Below are positions 15,710 through 25,266 of a DNA stretch of 64,000 nt, one piece after another. Where the stretch lies: positions 1,280,001 to 1,344,000 of the forward strand of contig OZ037863.1 in assembly GCA_964035575.1 (NCBI GenBank), read 5' to 3'. Each line of letters begins with the position of its first letter. The first letter of the stretch is position 1. The stretch is from Rhynchopus sp. YZ270_cl-10 (Eukaryota; Euglenozoa; Diplonemea; Diplonemida; Diplonemidae). A model generated the notes under the pieces. It was not told the origin of the DNA, made no database searches, and was given only the letters and a program-made list of their open reading frames with translations. A program made the position numbers and the translations under genes.

Positions 15710-17660
15710 AGCTTGCAATCTAAAATTTTGTTTTGCTGAAACATGTTGCCTTCTTCCCACTCTTTTGTTGTTGTTCGTGACGGTAAAGGAGACTTAACGC
15801 TTGTTTCCGGAGGGCCCTTCGAGAAGGAGCTCTGCACTCGCATCGAAGAGCGGTGCCAGCGACGCAGGACGAGGTGTTTCGCATGATGCAGGTGCTGCAC
15901 GACGAAGCTAGCCATCTGGCATCTGGATGTGCTGGGTGGTCGCAGCGCGGGCTTCAGATGTTGTGCGCCTGAAAACAGGAGGTGACGGAAGAATCAGAAA
16001 CTACTGCACTGGTGCCAAACGAAAGCCGACCCTCCAGTTAGGCAGATACACGGGACGGTCCCTACTACCGGAGCAGGATCATAACGTCCCGCTCCCTCCG
16101 CAGAGGAGCAGCGCAACCACTGGAAGAGATCATTCTCCTGACCCGACACTCCACAATGGAGTCGGTAGTGCGTTATTTTGCGGCAGCGGATTTCAAAACC
16201 GTACACGCAACGAGAACGCAGTCGTTATGGGAGGTTGGCTGAGTGGACCATGCTTCCCGTGGGGACCGAAACCTTCTTTCGTCGCCTTTCGTTGCATATT
16301 CTCGCCCACCATGCAGAAACGACATAAGCCTAACGAGGATCATCGTAAAGATATCCGAGAATCACCTCAACCTGGTGGCTTTGTCCAGTCTCGACACGGC
16401 AGACTTCGTATCACCGCTGTTGAAGATCATCTCGTACAGGGAGGTGTTCTTGTCGCACGTACATATGCTATACAAACGCATGCGTACTCAAAAGCGTGTG
16501 GAGGGTGCGAAGGGGGCGATGGCATCGGGAGGCGGCATCGCGACCGACGTCCACACCACACGCACATCCAAACACAACTTCACTTCTCCAGAGAGCTGCG
16601 TGACAGAGAGACTTGACGTAGTGGAAGGTGTGAGATTCTGCAATGTGGACAGGCCAAGTGCGGCAGGCCTGCACAAAAATGACACACGATGTGACGATTG
16701 CAACGTTTGAGAACTGCCCACAGGGGAAGGTGGCGATTGCAGGGGACGTGAATGCGCACCACCGTATCCTGGGACACACTAAGACGCTATGGGGCCCGAC
16801 ATTGTGATGACTTCTGAAAGGTTGGATACGAAGGGATGGATTACACTGTCGAAGGGCCTCCGACCACGTTCCGATTGAATTCTCGGAGGAGAGCACTGCA
16901 AAAACGGCGAAGCGCACAAACCTGAACGAGACCTACTCCCTCTGGTTCGGGATGGTCAACAAAGCAGCAGCACAAGAAAAATATTGATTTGTTGATTTGT
17001 TTCTGCTGGAACACGGCCGCTAGGTTAGGAGATGTGAGGTCGGGTCCACTGGCCCAGACGGGGTCCACAACGAATGGCTTCAACACCTCGGTGATGGAGC
17101 ACCGCGAGCACTCCTACATATGCGCGACCTCTCCTGGACGACGGCAGTTATCCCGGAGTCGTCGACGACAGTAACGGTGATCCCACTACACAAAAAGGAA
17201 AAGACACGACATGACCCGCGTCGTGCAGCCCGATCTCCCTCGCCAGCAATGTGTCGAAGGTGATGGAAAACGGGTGTCGTGACATGCACCAACTGATGAG
17301 CCAGACTCTTCAGTGAACAACCTCCACTCAGCTCAGGACGAGCTGTCTACCTGACGGCAGCCGACTCCCTGCGACCCACATGACACCCTCGTGCTCCACC
17401 GGAAGGCAGCGAAGGTGCTCACGGGTGCGACATACATGTCGCCCGGTCAGCACGTGTTGGGAGGCCTCCTGCAGACCACAAGCCGCCTCCGACGCGTCGC
17501 AGCCAACGAGTACTTGTGCGACTGTCCGGCTCGCCTGGGCATGCTGCCGTGTTTTACGAAAGCTAGCTATACATTGCAAACATTATGGTCATACAACCAA
17601 ACCAGGCAGTATCATCAATATATGCTGGAATATTAGTGACCTGAACAACTGAGGACTGAA
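15710..17660 (+). mobile_element. degenerate non-LTR retrotransposon (LINE) carried in copy A
   Basis: GC-rich relic. Around 16610-16880 it encodes pieces of an APE-type endonuclease: a VRFCNVDRP segment, then GKVAIAGDVNAHH, then SDHVPIEF, in different frames. Around 17040-17290 it encodes the fingers part of a reverse transcriptase (SGPLAQTG.., VIPLHKK, PISLASNVSKVME). Around 17390-17540 is a post-RT segment (LHRKAAKVLTGA..SPGQHVL). The palm with its YxDD motif is missing, apparently through an internal deletion at about 17290-17390, and frames shift several times. The same damage is present in copy B, so it was dead before the carrier duplicated. The clade is not certain; the arrangement fits ingi/jockey-like elements. 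Confidence 0.8.
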
Positions 17661-17902
17661 ATGAAATAAAGCAACAATACTCTGTCATTGCATCGCATCT
17701 AATGAAACAACAGTTTGCACTGTATAAACTGTGCAATTATATACATCATATGACCCTTTACCCGGGCAACATCTGGGACCCCCGCAACCTGTGGAATGGA
17801 CATGCATGTATGTCAGCACCAGCCCCCAGAACCTACCTAAACAGTGGTTAGATAAGGGCGATTTTTGACTAAAAAAAAATTTTTTTTTCCCCGCCCGAGA
17901 TC

Positions 17903-18595
17903 CAGGGCGCGCGCTAAATCCACACCCTCACACCCTCACACCCGGTTTTTTCGAGGTTTTTTCGCGGTACAAAAATTTTTTGATTACACGATTCCTTAAG
18001 AAAATCAGAGAATCCCATATTGTACAGTAAGGGCACTTCAGATAGTTTTGGACACACATGTGACCCCACCGTGGAGAGCAATCGGCTCGCGCAATCAAAA
18101 GAAAGCAGAGAAAAGGGGAAAGAAAAAAGAAAAAAGTTGGGTACCGTGCGCCTGCGGCGCTACCTGTTCCCTACCCCCCCATGATGTGCTTATGTATATT
18201 CCACCTGATTTTGACCATGTTTGCCGGTGTTTTCCGGTGTTGGTTGGTGAAGTCACGGTAATGGGTACTGTGTACTGTGTACTGTGTACTGTGTACTGTG
18301 TACTGTGTACTGTGTACTGTGTACTGTGTACTGTGTACTGTGTACTGTGTACTGGCTGTCCGAAAGACCTGAAAATGACCCTTGTTTACGAGTATGGGTT
18401 CATATTTTGCGAAAATTTAAGTCACCAAAATTTTGTCCATTTTTCCGCATATCCCCCACCACAGCCCGGGATTTTCTCGGAAATGTAACATGACCCTGAT
18501 TTTTCTGCCCCCCTCACATACTTCCTGTAGGTACATTTTTTTGGACCCGATATCCATTTTTTCGGGAAATTTCCGAAAAGTTAGCGCGCGCCCTG
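17903..18595. mobile_element. hAT-like element inserted in copy A
   Basis: 693 bp with perfect 15-bp ends CAGGGCGCGCGCTAA and their reverse complement, flanked by an 8-bp duplication CCGAGATC at 17895-17902 and 18596-18603. Copy B has a single CCGAGATC at the matching place (reverse strand, 30480-30487), which is the empty site. CAGGG ends and 8-bp duplications are diagnostic of hAT. There is no transposase; the inside has a TGTGTAC heptamer array (18263-18354) and a GCGCCTGCGGCGC palindrome near 18150. Confidence 0.92.
18263..18354. repeat. TGTGTAC heptamer array, about 13 copies
   Basis: A perfect 7-bp tandem array inside the hAT-like element. Its core GTACTG is shared with the GGGTACT and TAGGTACTG arrays nearby. 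Confidence 0.95.
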
Positions 18596-18844
18596 CCGAG
18601 ATCGGGCGTGGTAGGTCATAAAATGGCCCAAAAAATCCAAAGAAAACCTCAGATTGACTTTTTAAAGAAAAAAATTGTCTACGGCAAAAACCACGAAAAA
18701 TCGGGTGCGCAAACCGCGTTTTAGACCCCCACAGATGCTCAAAAGTGCCAGTTTTTGCTTTTAATGGCCTCAAATCGTCGAAATTAGCCCTGTTTTGGGC
18801 AAAAAAAAATTTTTGAGAGTCCCTTTCCCTGGGAGGCAATAGCC

Positions 18845-19040
18845 ACTGTGACTGTGTCACACCACTGTGACACTGTCACGGAGACAGTGTCACACGACTT
18901 GTGACAGTGTCACCGTGACAGTGTCACACGATTTGTGACAGTGTCACACAGCTTGTGACAGTGTCACGGTGACACTGTCACAAAATGTCGCATATCATTG
19001 AAAGTTACACACCCTCAGCTGTGTCACAGGTGTGACACAG
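18845..19040. repeat. TGTGACAGTGTCAC palindromic satellite
   Basis: Repeated near-palindromes of GACACTGTC with variable spacers. They form the right subterminal block of copy A; the left block is 14795-14955, and copy B has equivalents at 30030-30235 and 33165-33300. Subterminal repeats of this kind are often transposase binding sites, but that role is inferred. Confidence 0.85.
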
Positions 19041-19050
19041 CCCCGCCGTG

Positions 19051-19273
19051 TAGGTACTGTAGGTACTGTAGGTACTGTAGGTACTGTAGGTACTGTAGGT
19101 ACTGTAGGTACTGTAGGTACTGTAGGTACTGTAGGTACTGTAGGTACTGTAGGTACTGTAGGTACTGTAGGTACTGTAGGTACTGTAGGTACTGTAGGTA
19201 CTGTAGGTACTGTAGGTACTGTAGGTACTGTAGGTACTGTAGGTACTGTAGGTACTGTAGGTACTGTAGGTAC
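19051..19273. repeat. TAGGTACTG nonamer array, right part, about 25 copies
   Basis: Continues in phase with 14738-14779 once the composite element is removed. It ends in a GTGCGG-type fold-back. Confidence 0.95.
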
Positions 19274-19590
19274 GGTTTTCGCACTTTTTCCGCACTTTTT
19301 CCGCACTTATTCGCACTTTTACCATGTTGGCTTGCTGACTGTGTCTGTGTACCTGTGTAGGTACACAGGTACACAGTACCTACAGTACACAGTATTCTGT
19401 GGGTACCTACCGTACCTGTACCTGTGTACCTGTGTGCCTGTGTATTTGGCAAAGACAGTCAGCAAGCCTACATGCTAAAAGTGCGAACAAGTGCGGAAAA
19501 AGTGCTGAAAAAGTGCGGAAAAAGTGCGGAAAAAGTGCGAATAGGTGCGGAAAAAGTGCGAGAAAGTGCGGAAAAGTGCGAATCAGACCC
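19274..19590. repeat. fold-back (long inverted repeat)
   Basis: The left arm 19278-19345 (ttccgcacttattcgcac, then catgttggcttgctgactg) pairs with the right arm 19452-19585 (cagtcagcaagcctacatg, then gtgcgaac..gtgcgg). The loop holds GGTACC-rich words. No coding potential. It lies directly upstream of the next gene, so it may affect that gene's expression. Confidence 0.75.
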
Positions 19591-19718
19591 CTTCAGCCAC
19601 ACCAAAAAAACATTTTTTTTGGCCTCTTTTTAGTCCAAAGAATTCCATCGTCTGTTTACTCCCCCATACACACTACACCCCTTCACCCTTCACCCTTCAG
19701 TACACACAAAGCTCCACA

Positions 19719-21521
19719 ATGTCTCTCTCCCGCTCAAGGATGAGCCGCCATGCGGAGGTAGACCCATACGCACTGTCGGACCCTGAAGAAGACAAGAAGG
19801 CGGAGGCACGCAAGACACGCAGGCGTGTTGTGCCGAAGAAGGCGCCAGCTGCACCTGGCGCACAGCTGCCTCGGCTCAGGAGCGGTGCAGACGCTGTGGA
19901 CGCCGTTGAGAGCACAGAACTACTCACCTTTGTGGAGGAGGAGAACACAACACACAACGTTCTTCGTGTCAACACTCCAGAGCTTGACGTTGATTTGACC
20001 GGTCAAAATGCGCTGTTTACACGCAAATCTGAGGTGACCAAGCAAAGGATCAGAGAAGATTGGGGATTGGCGAAGACCTTGACGCACAAGCCTTTGGTCC
20101 GCTATGTATCCTTCGGCGAGTCTCCGTTCGAGGCAACTCCGCAAGCAGAGTCATGCTGTCTTCTGCAGAAGACATCCTCCACCAGACCCCTCCAAGGAGG
20201 CAAGAACGTAACCGTCACCACCGTGAGTCCCATCGAGACCGTCTACTCGATGCGGCCATACATAGAGGACCACCTGGACGTGGAGGATGCACTCAAGGCA
20301 CTCTCCAACCGCCACAGAAACACAAGGGCGCCTGCGAACGTCACCACAGCGTTGGTGAAGAACCGGCTCACAAAGGAAGAGCTCAAAGAGCTGAAGCACT
20401 ACTGCAAACGCAATAAGCAGGATGAGATTACGGCGGATGAATTTGTAGAGGCATGGTCGGCAGCGAAGAACAGTGTATGTTTCATGTTTTTAAGTTGCCA
20501 TTTTGGTTTTTTTTTTCGATGTGTACACCGAGAATTACGAACTGAATGACTCAGGCATGCCATCCTTACAACTCCCTTTTATGCAAATCCGCACACAAAA
20601 AAAGCTGATGCTGTACAACAAACGACTTATGCTCAAGGTGACCCAAGCAGGATTAGGAATCCTCTCATATACAACGCTCATTTTGAGTTCCCCCTTCAGT
20701 GTATTGGACACTACAAGACACCAATACAGTGTGTAACGTTTATTTAGCGGCACACCCTTTGCTACAGTACATCCCTCACACACAGAGCATCTCACGAAAG
20801 TACTACGCTGAGGAGGAGCTCATCGCACCCGAGAAGACCCTCGTCGCGTCGCTGTACGGCGCGTCGTCTGCGTCCGTCGCGATCCCTCTGAACGAGATCG
20901 TGCTAAAACTGTACCAACTGTCGCTTATTGAAGGCACCTTCTTTGCACCCACATCGCTGGACGAGCTGGACGAGAGGTATATCATTGCTCCCTTTTTTGG
21001 CCTCAAAGAAGTTTCCTCTTGGCCAGGTAAGTGGGAGCGTATTGCAGTAAAATATCAACAATATTGATTACTTTACGCAAAAAAGGGGCAAAAAAAGCGA
21101 ATGAATATAATGGGAAAACCTCCAATAATTTACAAATATCGACAGGACCTATCGAGCGCAGGACCGTGACGAACGTGTTGAGGAAGGTTTCACTGAGGAC
21201 ATCGAGGGAGCAGAGCGTGTGTTCGATGACGACATCGATGACGCGCCTGAGCAGCACCCGGATCATGCGGCCATGGACCACGAGACGTTGGCATGGGCTA
21301 CAAATGATGCGATTGGTCTGCACGGTGCAGCCTTCAACGATGTGGAGGCTGAGGACGCTGATGATGATGGTGAAGAGGAGGGTGCTGCTGGTGCAGGTGC
21401 AGGTGCAGGTTCTGGTGTGGTTGCGAATGAAGCCAAATCCGCAAAAAAAACCGCGAAACAAACCGCAAAACGCTCTGTCTCTGCAACAGCAGCAACCAGC
21501 GCAGCGAAGAGACGTAAGTGA
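19719..21521 (+). CDS. unrecognised, probably nuclear protein, three exons
   Basis: Exons 19719-20474, 20768-20976 and 21146-21521 join to 446 residues. Introns start GTATGT and GTATAT. A second acceptor at 20785 would remove 18 bases in frame. A pyrimidine-rich tract ending cag at 19700 precedes the ATG. Visible features: a basic N-terminus (RKTRRRVVPKK), a charged middle with LTKEELKELKHYCKRNKQDE, an acidic stretch (EAEDADDDGEEEG), then Ala/Gly, and a lysine-rich tail ending KRRK like a histone H1 tail. The acid-then-basic end suggests chromatin or nucleolar work, but I recognise no family. Intron 1 contains an M2-like module (about 20635-20670). The exon 2/3 junction rests on frame continuity and the donor consensus; a GTAAGT donor at 21027 would put exon 3 in another frame. 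Confidence 0.7.
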
Positions 21522-22850
21522 TGTGTTTTAAAAAATTTTTTTTAAAAGAACTGTGTCTATCCTGATGTGAGAGCGATCTAGCTTTGCTCAAGAAAGAAAA
21601 GAAAGAAAAACGGACAACTTACGTCTATACCTTCCGTAGTACAAAGGCTTCGGTCAACATTGAGTATCACAGACATACCCTAGATTCCCCAACGCGGGTC
21701 CTTAGGGGTGGTTGTCGATACAACAAAAAAAAATGAAGGGAAAAAAAAAATGGTGCCTGCGTCCGTAGAGGCGCTCTGCACCTTTTCATAACTTTTTGGG
21801 GCAAAAAAAAGAAGTCAATTTGTCGCTTCTGCAAACCAGGGGTATCTTTTTTTTTTTTTTTGGATGAGGAGGGCATAGGTTTCGAACGCGCGTTCGCGTT
21901 TTTAGGGCGTTTAGGGCGTCGAAATGTTAAAAACTACAAAAAAAAATCCCACCCAAAAATACCCTCACGAAAAACGCTACACCCAGCTTCATGATCTCCC
22001 TCTCCCTCTTATTTTCGTTGTAGGATTGCCGAAAGGGAAAGCGTGAACATTCCGCTACCTGAATGCAGAGAATGAGTGGTAACACATTGGCTATCCTGTT
22101 GACCATTTCCACTGGCCCCGGATGACGTAGTCGTCTCTTTTTGAAAGGCGCGCTGACCCTTGAAACGCTTCGAGCGGGGACATGGTTAGCCACCTTGGAA
22201 AGCTTCACCCGATGACGTAGTACATCTGTTGAACTCTAAAAAGACATCCTCAACCTTTTACACTCCTTTGGCGAACCGGTCGCAGCTGCTGCTTCCTGCG
22301 GGAATTTTTGTGCCAGGTGCCACTGGTCACAATCACTACCCGTAGGGATAGTTGAGACTGCCGCCTGAGCATCCACATTACCCTCTCTCGGTTGACTCGT
22401 GTACTTCTATCTGAGATCTGTAGTGTCGCAGAGAGATGTTGGCTATCGTGTTGCGTCCATCTCTTTGCGAAATAAACGTGCCGAAAATCCTTGCGGTTTG
22501 TCCAAGCAGCTTTGGATGTCTTAGTTTCGTCTCCTCGAGTCCTTCTTCTGGTCTCGTAGAGCTTCTCTGCTCACTTCTTGTTGAGGGTCACCTCAATCCT
22601 CGTTTGGAGGATCCACAGGAGCTCTTTCTCCCTGTCCAGGGCGACACCACTGGTGAGGTACTCCAACTACCCTTCCTTCTGACTTCTTGCCGGATATCTC
22701 GAAAAAGCGCGGTTTCTGGGTGTTTTACTTATCCTCCCAGAAGCCAAAAAAATACCCCTGTTTTTTGCCCAATTTCACCGTGGCTGGGGACACCCTACCA
22801 AAAAATGTTTTCCCCCCGGCAAGAGCCATACTCAGAACTAACAAAAAATT
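21522..22850. other. spacer with modules and an unclassified coding-like segment
   Basis: M6 (21637-21726, with its long-stem hairpin) and M1 (21752-21785) follow the gene. From about 21990 to 22720 the DNA loses its homopolymers and reads like old coding sequence on the - strand, for example VNRIANVLPLILCIQVAEC near 22100 and a basic Gln/Arg-rich stretch beyond, with interrupted frames. I cannot assign it to a family. Confidence 0.45.
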
Positions 22851-22915
22851 TTTTACCACCTTTAACATTCACCTCTCAAATCAGACTGAAAAAATAACCC
22901 AAAAAAAAACATAAA

Positions 22916-23554
22916 ATGCCAGCCACCGTCCAGGGCACCGCCCCCGCCTTCTCCACGACCGCCTTGATGCCGGACAAGACCTTCAAAACTGTGTCCCTTT
23001 CTGACTACAAGGGGCGCTATGTGGTGCTGTTTTTTTACCCCCTCGACTTTACCTTTGTGTGCCCGACTGAGATTACGCAGTTTAGTGATCGGGTGGAGGA
23101 GTTCAAGGCGCTTGGGTGCGATGTGGTTGGGTGCAGTATTGACAGTCAGTTCTCGCACCTGGCGTGGACGGAGAAGGGGAGAAAGCAGGGGGGGCTCGGG
23201 GAGATGAAGATCCCGCTTCTTGCGGATGTCAACCACGCGGTGTGCAAGGCGTATGGCGTGGAGTGTGGTGATGGCATTGCGCTGCGTGGACTCTTCGTGA
23301 TTGACCCCAAACAGAAGGTCCGCCACATCACCATCAACGATCTGCCTGTAGGCCGCAATGTTGACGAAGTGCTTAGAACCGTGAGCGCTTTCAAGCACAC
23401 AGACGAGCACGGAGACGTCATGCCCTGCAACTGGACCCCCGGGAAGAAAACCATGCAGGCCGACCCAGTCAAGTCCCAGGAGTACTTCAAGCTTGCTGGT
23501 AAGCGGGCTGCAGGAGAGGCTGAGGGGTCTGCCGCGAAGAAGGTTAGAAAGTAA
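22916..23554 (+). CDS. typical 2-Cys peroxiredoxin
   Basis: 212 residues. It reduces hydrogen and organic peroxides with electrons from thioredoxin or, in kinetoplastids, tryparedoxin. The peroxidatic Cys49 is in [13 protein letters not shown] (92-95) and YF (190-191) are the motifs of over-oxidation-sensitive eukaryotic enzymes. The resolving-cysteine motif, normally VCPxxW, reads VMPCNW, so the only nearby cysteine is Cys171, two residues later than usual. The tail after YF is extended and fits a bipartite nuclear import signal: KR (196-197), ten residues, KKVRK (208-212). Length and the rest of the fold are normal, with no introns. A pyrimidine tract ending cag at 22884 precedes the start by 31 bases. 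Confidence 0.95.
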   Translation: MPATVQGTAPAFSTTALMPDKTFKTVSLSDYKGRYVVLFFYPLDFTFVCPTEITQFSDRVEEFKALGCDVVGCSIDSQFSHLAWTEKGRKQGGLGEMKIPLLADVNHAVCKAYGVECGDGIALRGLFVIDPKQKVRHITINDLPVGRNVDEVLRTVSAFKHTDEHGDVMPCNWTPGKKTMQADPVKSQEYFKLAGKRAAGEAEGSAAKKVRK

Positions 23555-23703
23555 ATAAAAAAAAAACATTATTAGAGACAAGGATTAACCCAAGCGTTCT
23601 TCACTCCGTTTTTTGTTGATAACGTTGTGGTATGTGGCATTCAGTGTGATAAATTGACTACATGGTATGAGCTTCTTCTTTTACTCCACAGTTAAATAGC
23701 GTA

Positions 23704-24370
23704 GGATTTGGCACTTTTAGCGTGGTGTGGGGATGGTTAATATTCTCATTGAAAGGAGTCTCAGGGAGGTGTCCTCTGGTGGTGTCTGCACTTTCCCCTT
23801 TGTCTGCTAGATGATGAGTAATAGGCTGGCACCTATAGGTGTAGTGTTGGATCATTAGGGATCGGGTGGGTACCTCCACAGTGTGTGACGACCTTCGTTT
23901 CCCAAAGGGTTAGCTACCCCAGCCATCCCGCATACGAAGCGTTTTTCTTTTGTGCGTGAATATAATATAGCCTTGCTGAAAACAGCCAAAACGTCAGTAT
24001 TTTGCTAGGTGCCTGAGTGCGTGGGGGGCGGCTCAGTGTACCTTATTAGATTTATTTTTTATTTATTTTTTGAGACCAGCATGAACTGCAGTGCTGCAGA
24101 CATACTACAGCATACTCGCTTGTTTCTTGTTCTTCTGCTCGCATGCTTGCCCTGGCCTTTTATACCTTTGCCTGGTTACCATTCAACTTTACTTTACCCA
24201 GCTTCGACGTTGTGCGTTGTTCGTGTTGTAGTGTTGTTTCTTTCTTACTGATCAAGAAAAAGACAGCACCCCCTTTTTAACTCTCGAACACTCACGTAGC
24301 GCTACCACTGCCAACATTCACTTCGGTAGTTGTCGCACAATAAATGAATCACGCTAAAAGTGCCAAATCC
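23704..24370. mobile_element. possible TIR element, 667 bp
   Basis: A perfect 21-bp inverted repeat, ggatttggcac..tagcgtg at 23704-23724 and its complement at 24350-24370, brackets non-coding DNA. I see no clean target duplication, so the true borders and superfamily are uncertain. It sits between the peroxiredoxin and TM9SF genes. Confidence 0.5.
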
Positions 24371-25230
24371 TTTTGTATACTTTATTTAACTTGAAATGAA
24401 ATTACGTATTCAACGCCTTTTACCGGATTTTTTTTTTGCAACTTATTTTTCCCATGTTCGTCGGCTCAATTTTTGTCGCTGAGATCGATAAATTAAGTAC
24501 ACTCGCCTGGGGGAATAATGTGTGAAGTTATCACAAAAAAAACCCCCCCGGTAAAAGGAGTTGGATGTATTTTTTGTTTTGCTTTTTGTGTTGATAATAA
24601 CTTTTTGTGCTTTCTCTTCTTGGGAAAGTATATGATTGTTTTTTTTCTTGCGTTTTTTAAAAACGTGAAATAGAGGGGCGGGGGGTATAATGCTATTGAC
24701 GTAATTGGAGTTGATCGCTTTTTTTTTTGTGTGTTTTTTGCGTTGGGTAACCAAACATTCCGTTTTGGCTCTCAAACTTCCCGTTGGTTCTGTGTTTTTA
24801 AAACAAAAACAAAAACGTATTTTTTCCAGGTCCTTTAAATCCCTTTGATGGGGGATGTCTGGTACCTCTTTTTTCTCTCAAGGTGAAGGAGGAAAATAGA
24901 AACAAAGCATTTTTTGATCACACTTTTCAGTTCTGAGGACGCTGCAGAGCCACGCCTCACCAAAACAGGTCGAGGTGTTGTGCGTTTCACCACAGCCCCC
25001 TCTCTCCCATGAGGTTTTTTTGTGTGATGTCATCATGAGTGTTTAGTTTCTATTTTCTTTTTATCCCCCCCTATTCTACTTCTCTAAAATGCCCTTTTTT
25101 TTTCGGCAAAAAAATAAAAAAATAAATCCAAACAATAAGGAGAGACCTGCCCATTCTTTTTTATTTTTTAACACCTTTTTTTCCTCCTCCTCCCCCTCCT
25201 CCTCCTCTCCTCTCTCTCCATCTCAAATAC
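24371..25230. other. AT-rich spacer
   Basis: I see no gene, module copy or inverted repeat here, only T/A runs. A long pyrimidine tract ending actag at 25235 leads into the next gene. Confidence 0.5.
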
Positions 25231-25266
25231 ACTAGAGGGTATTTCTCTTAAACCTACAAAAGAAAT

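Larger units (their letters stand above)
14780..19050 (+). mobile_element. TA-flanked composite TIR element, copy A
   Basis: Ends are CACGGCGGGGCTGTGTCACA and its reverse complement, flanked by TA at 14778-14779 and 19051-19052. Removing the element and one TA rejoins the TAGGTACTG array in phase. Inside: subterminal TGTGACACTGTCAC palindromes, a GGGTACT heptamer array, a degenerate GTTGCGTTC-rich segment (15450-15640), a dead LINE, and a later hAT insertion (17903-18595). No transposase is present, so it would need one in trans. TA duplication suggests the Tc1/mariner or a related DDE group. Copy B is near-identical but inverted at 30014-33313. Confidence 0.85.

Noticed and set aside
15927-16616. 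A 229-codon open frame in both composite copies as a new gene
   Set aside because: The endonuclease motifs of the LINE lie in a different frame over the same DNA, so this frame is probably open by chance; the two copies are alike only because the element duplicated recently.
18995-19478. Open frames of repeated CRYCRY, TYSTYS or VPTVPT
   Set aside because: Product of the 9-bp TAGGTACTG array.
20503-20736. Open frame inside intron 1 of the gene at 19719-21521
   Set aside because: Lies between a GTATGT donor and a good acceptor and includes an M2-like module; no sign of a conserved product.
21027-21032. GTAAGT as donor of the second intron at 20977
   Set aside because: Exon 3 would then read in a frame that does not encode the acidic/lysine-rich tail; GTATAT at 20977 keeps the frame and fits the other five donors.
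24009-24251. 80-codon hydrophobic open frame
   Set aside because: AT-rich, no upstream splice signal, inside a possible TIR element; likely chance.
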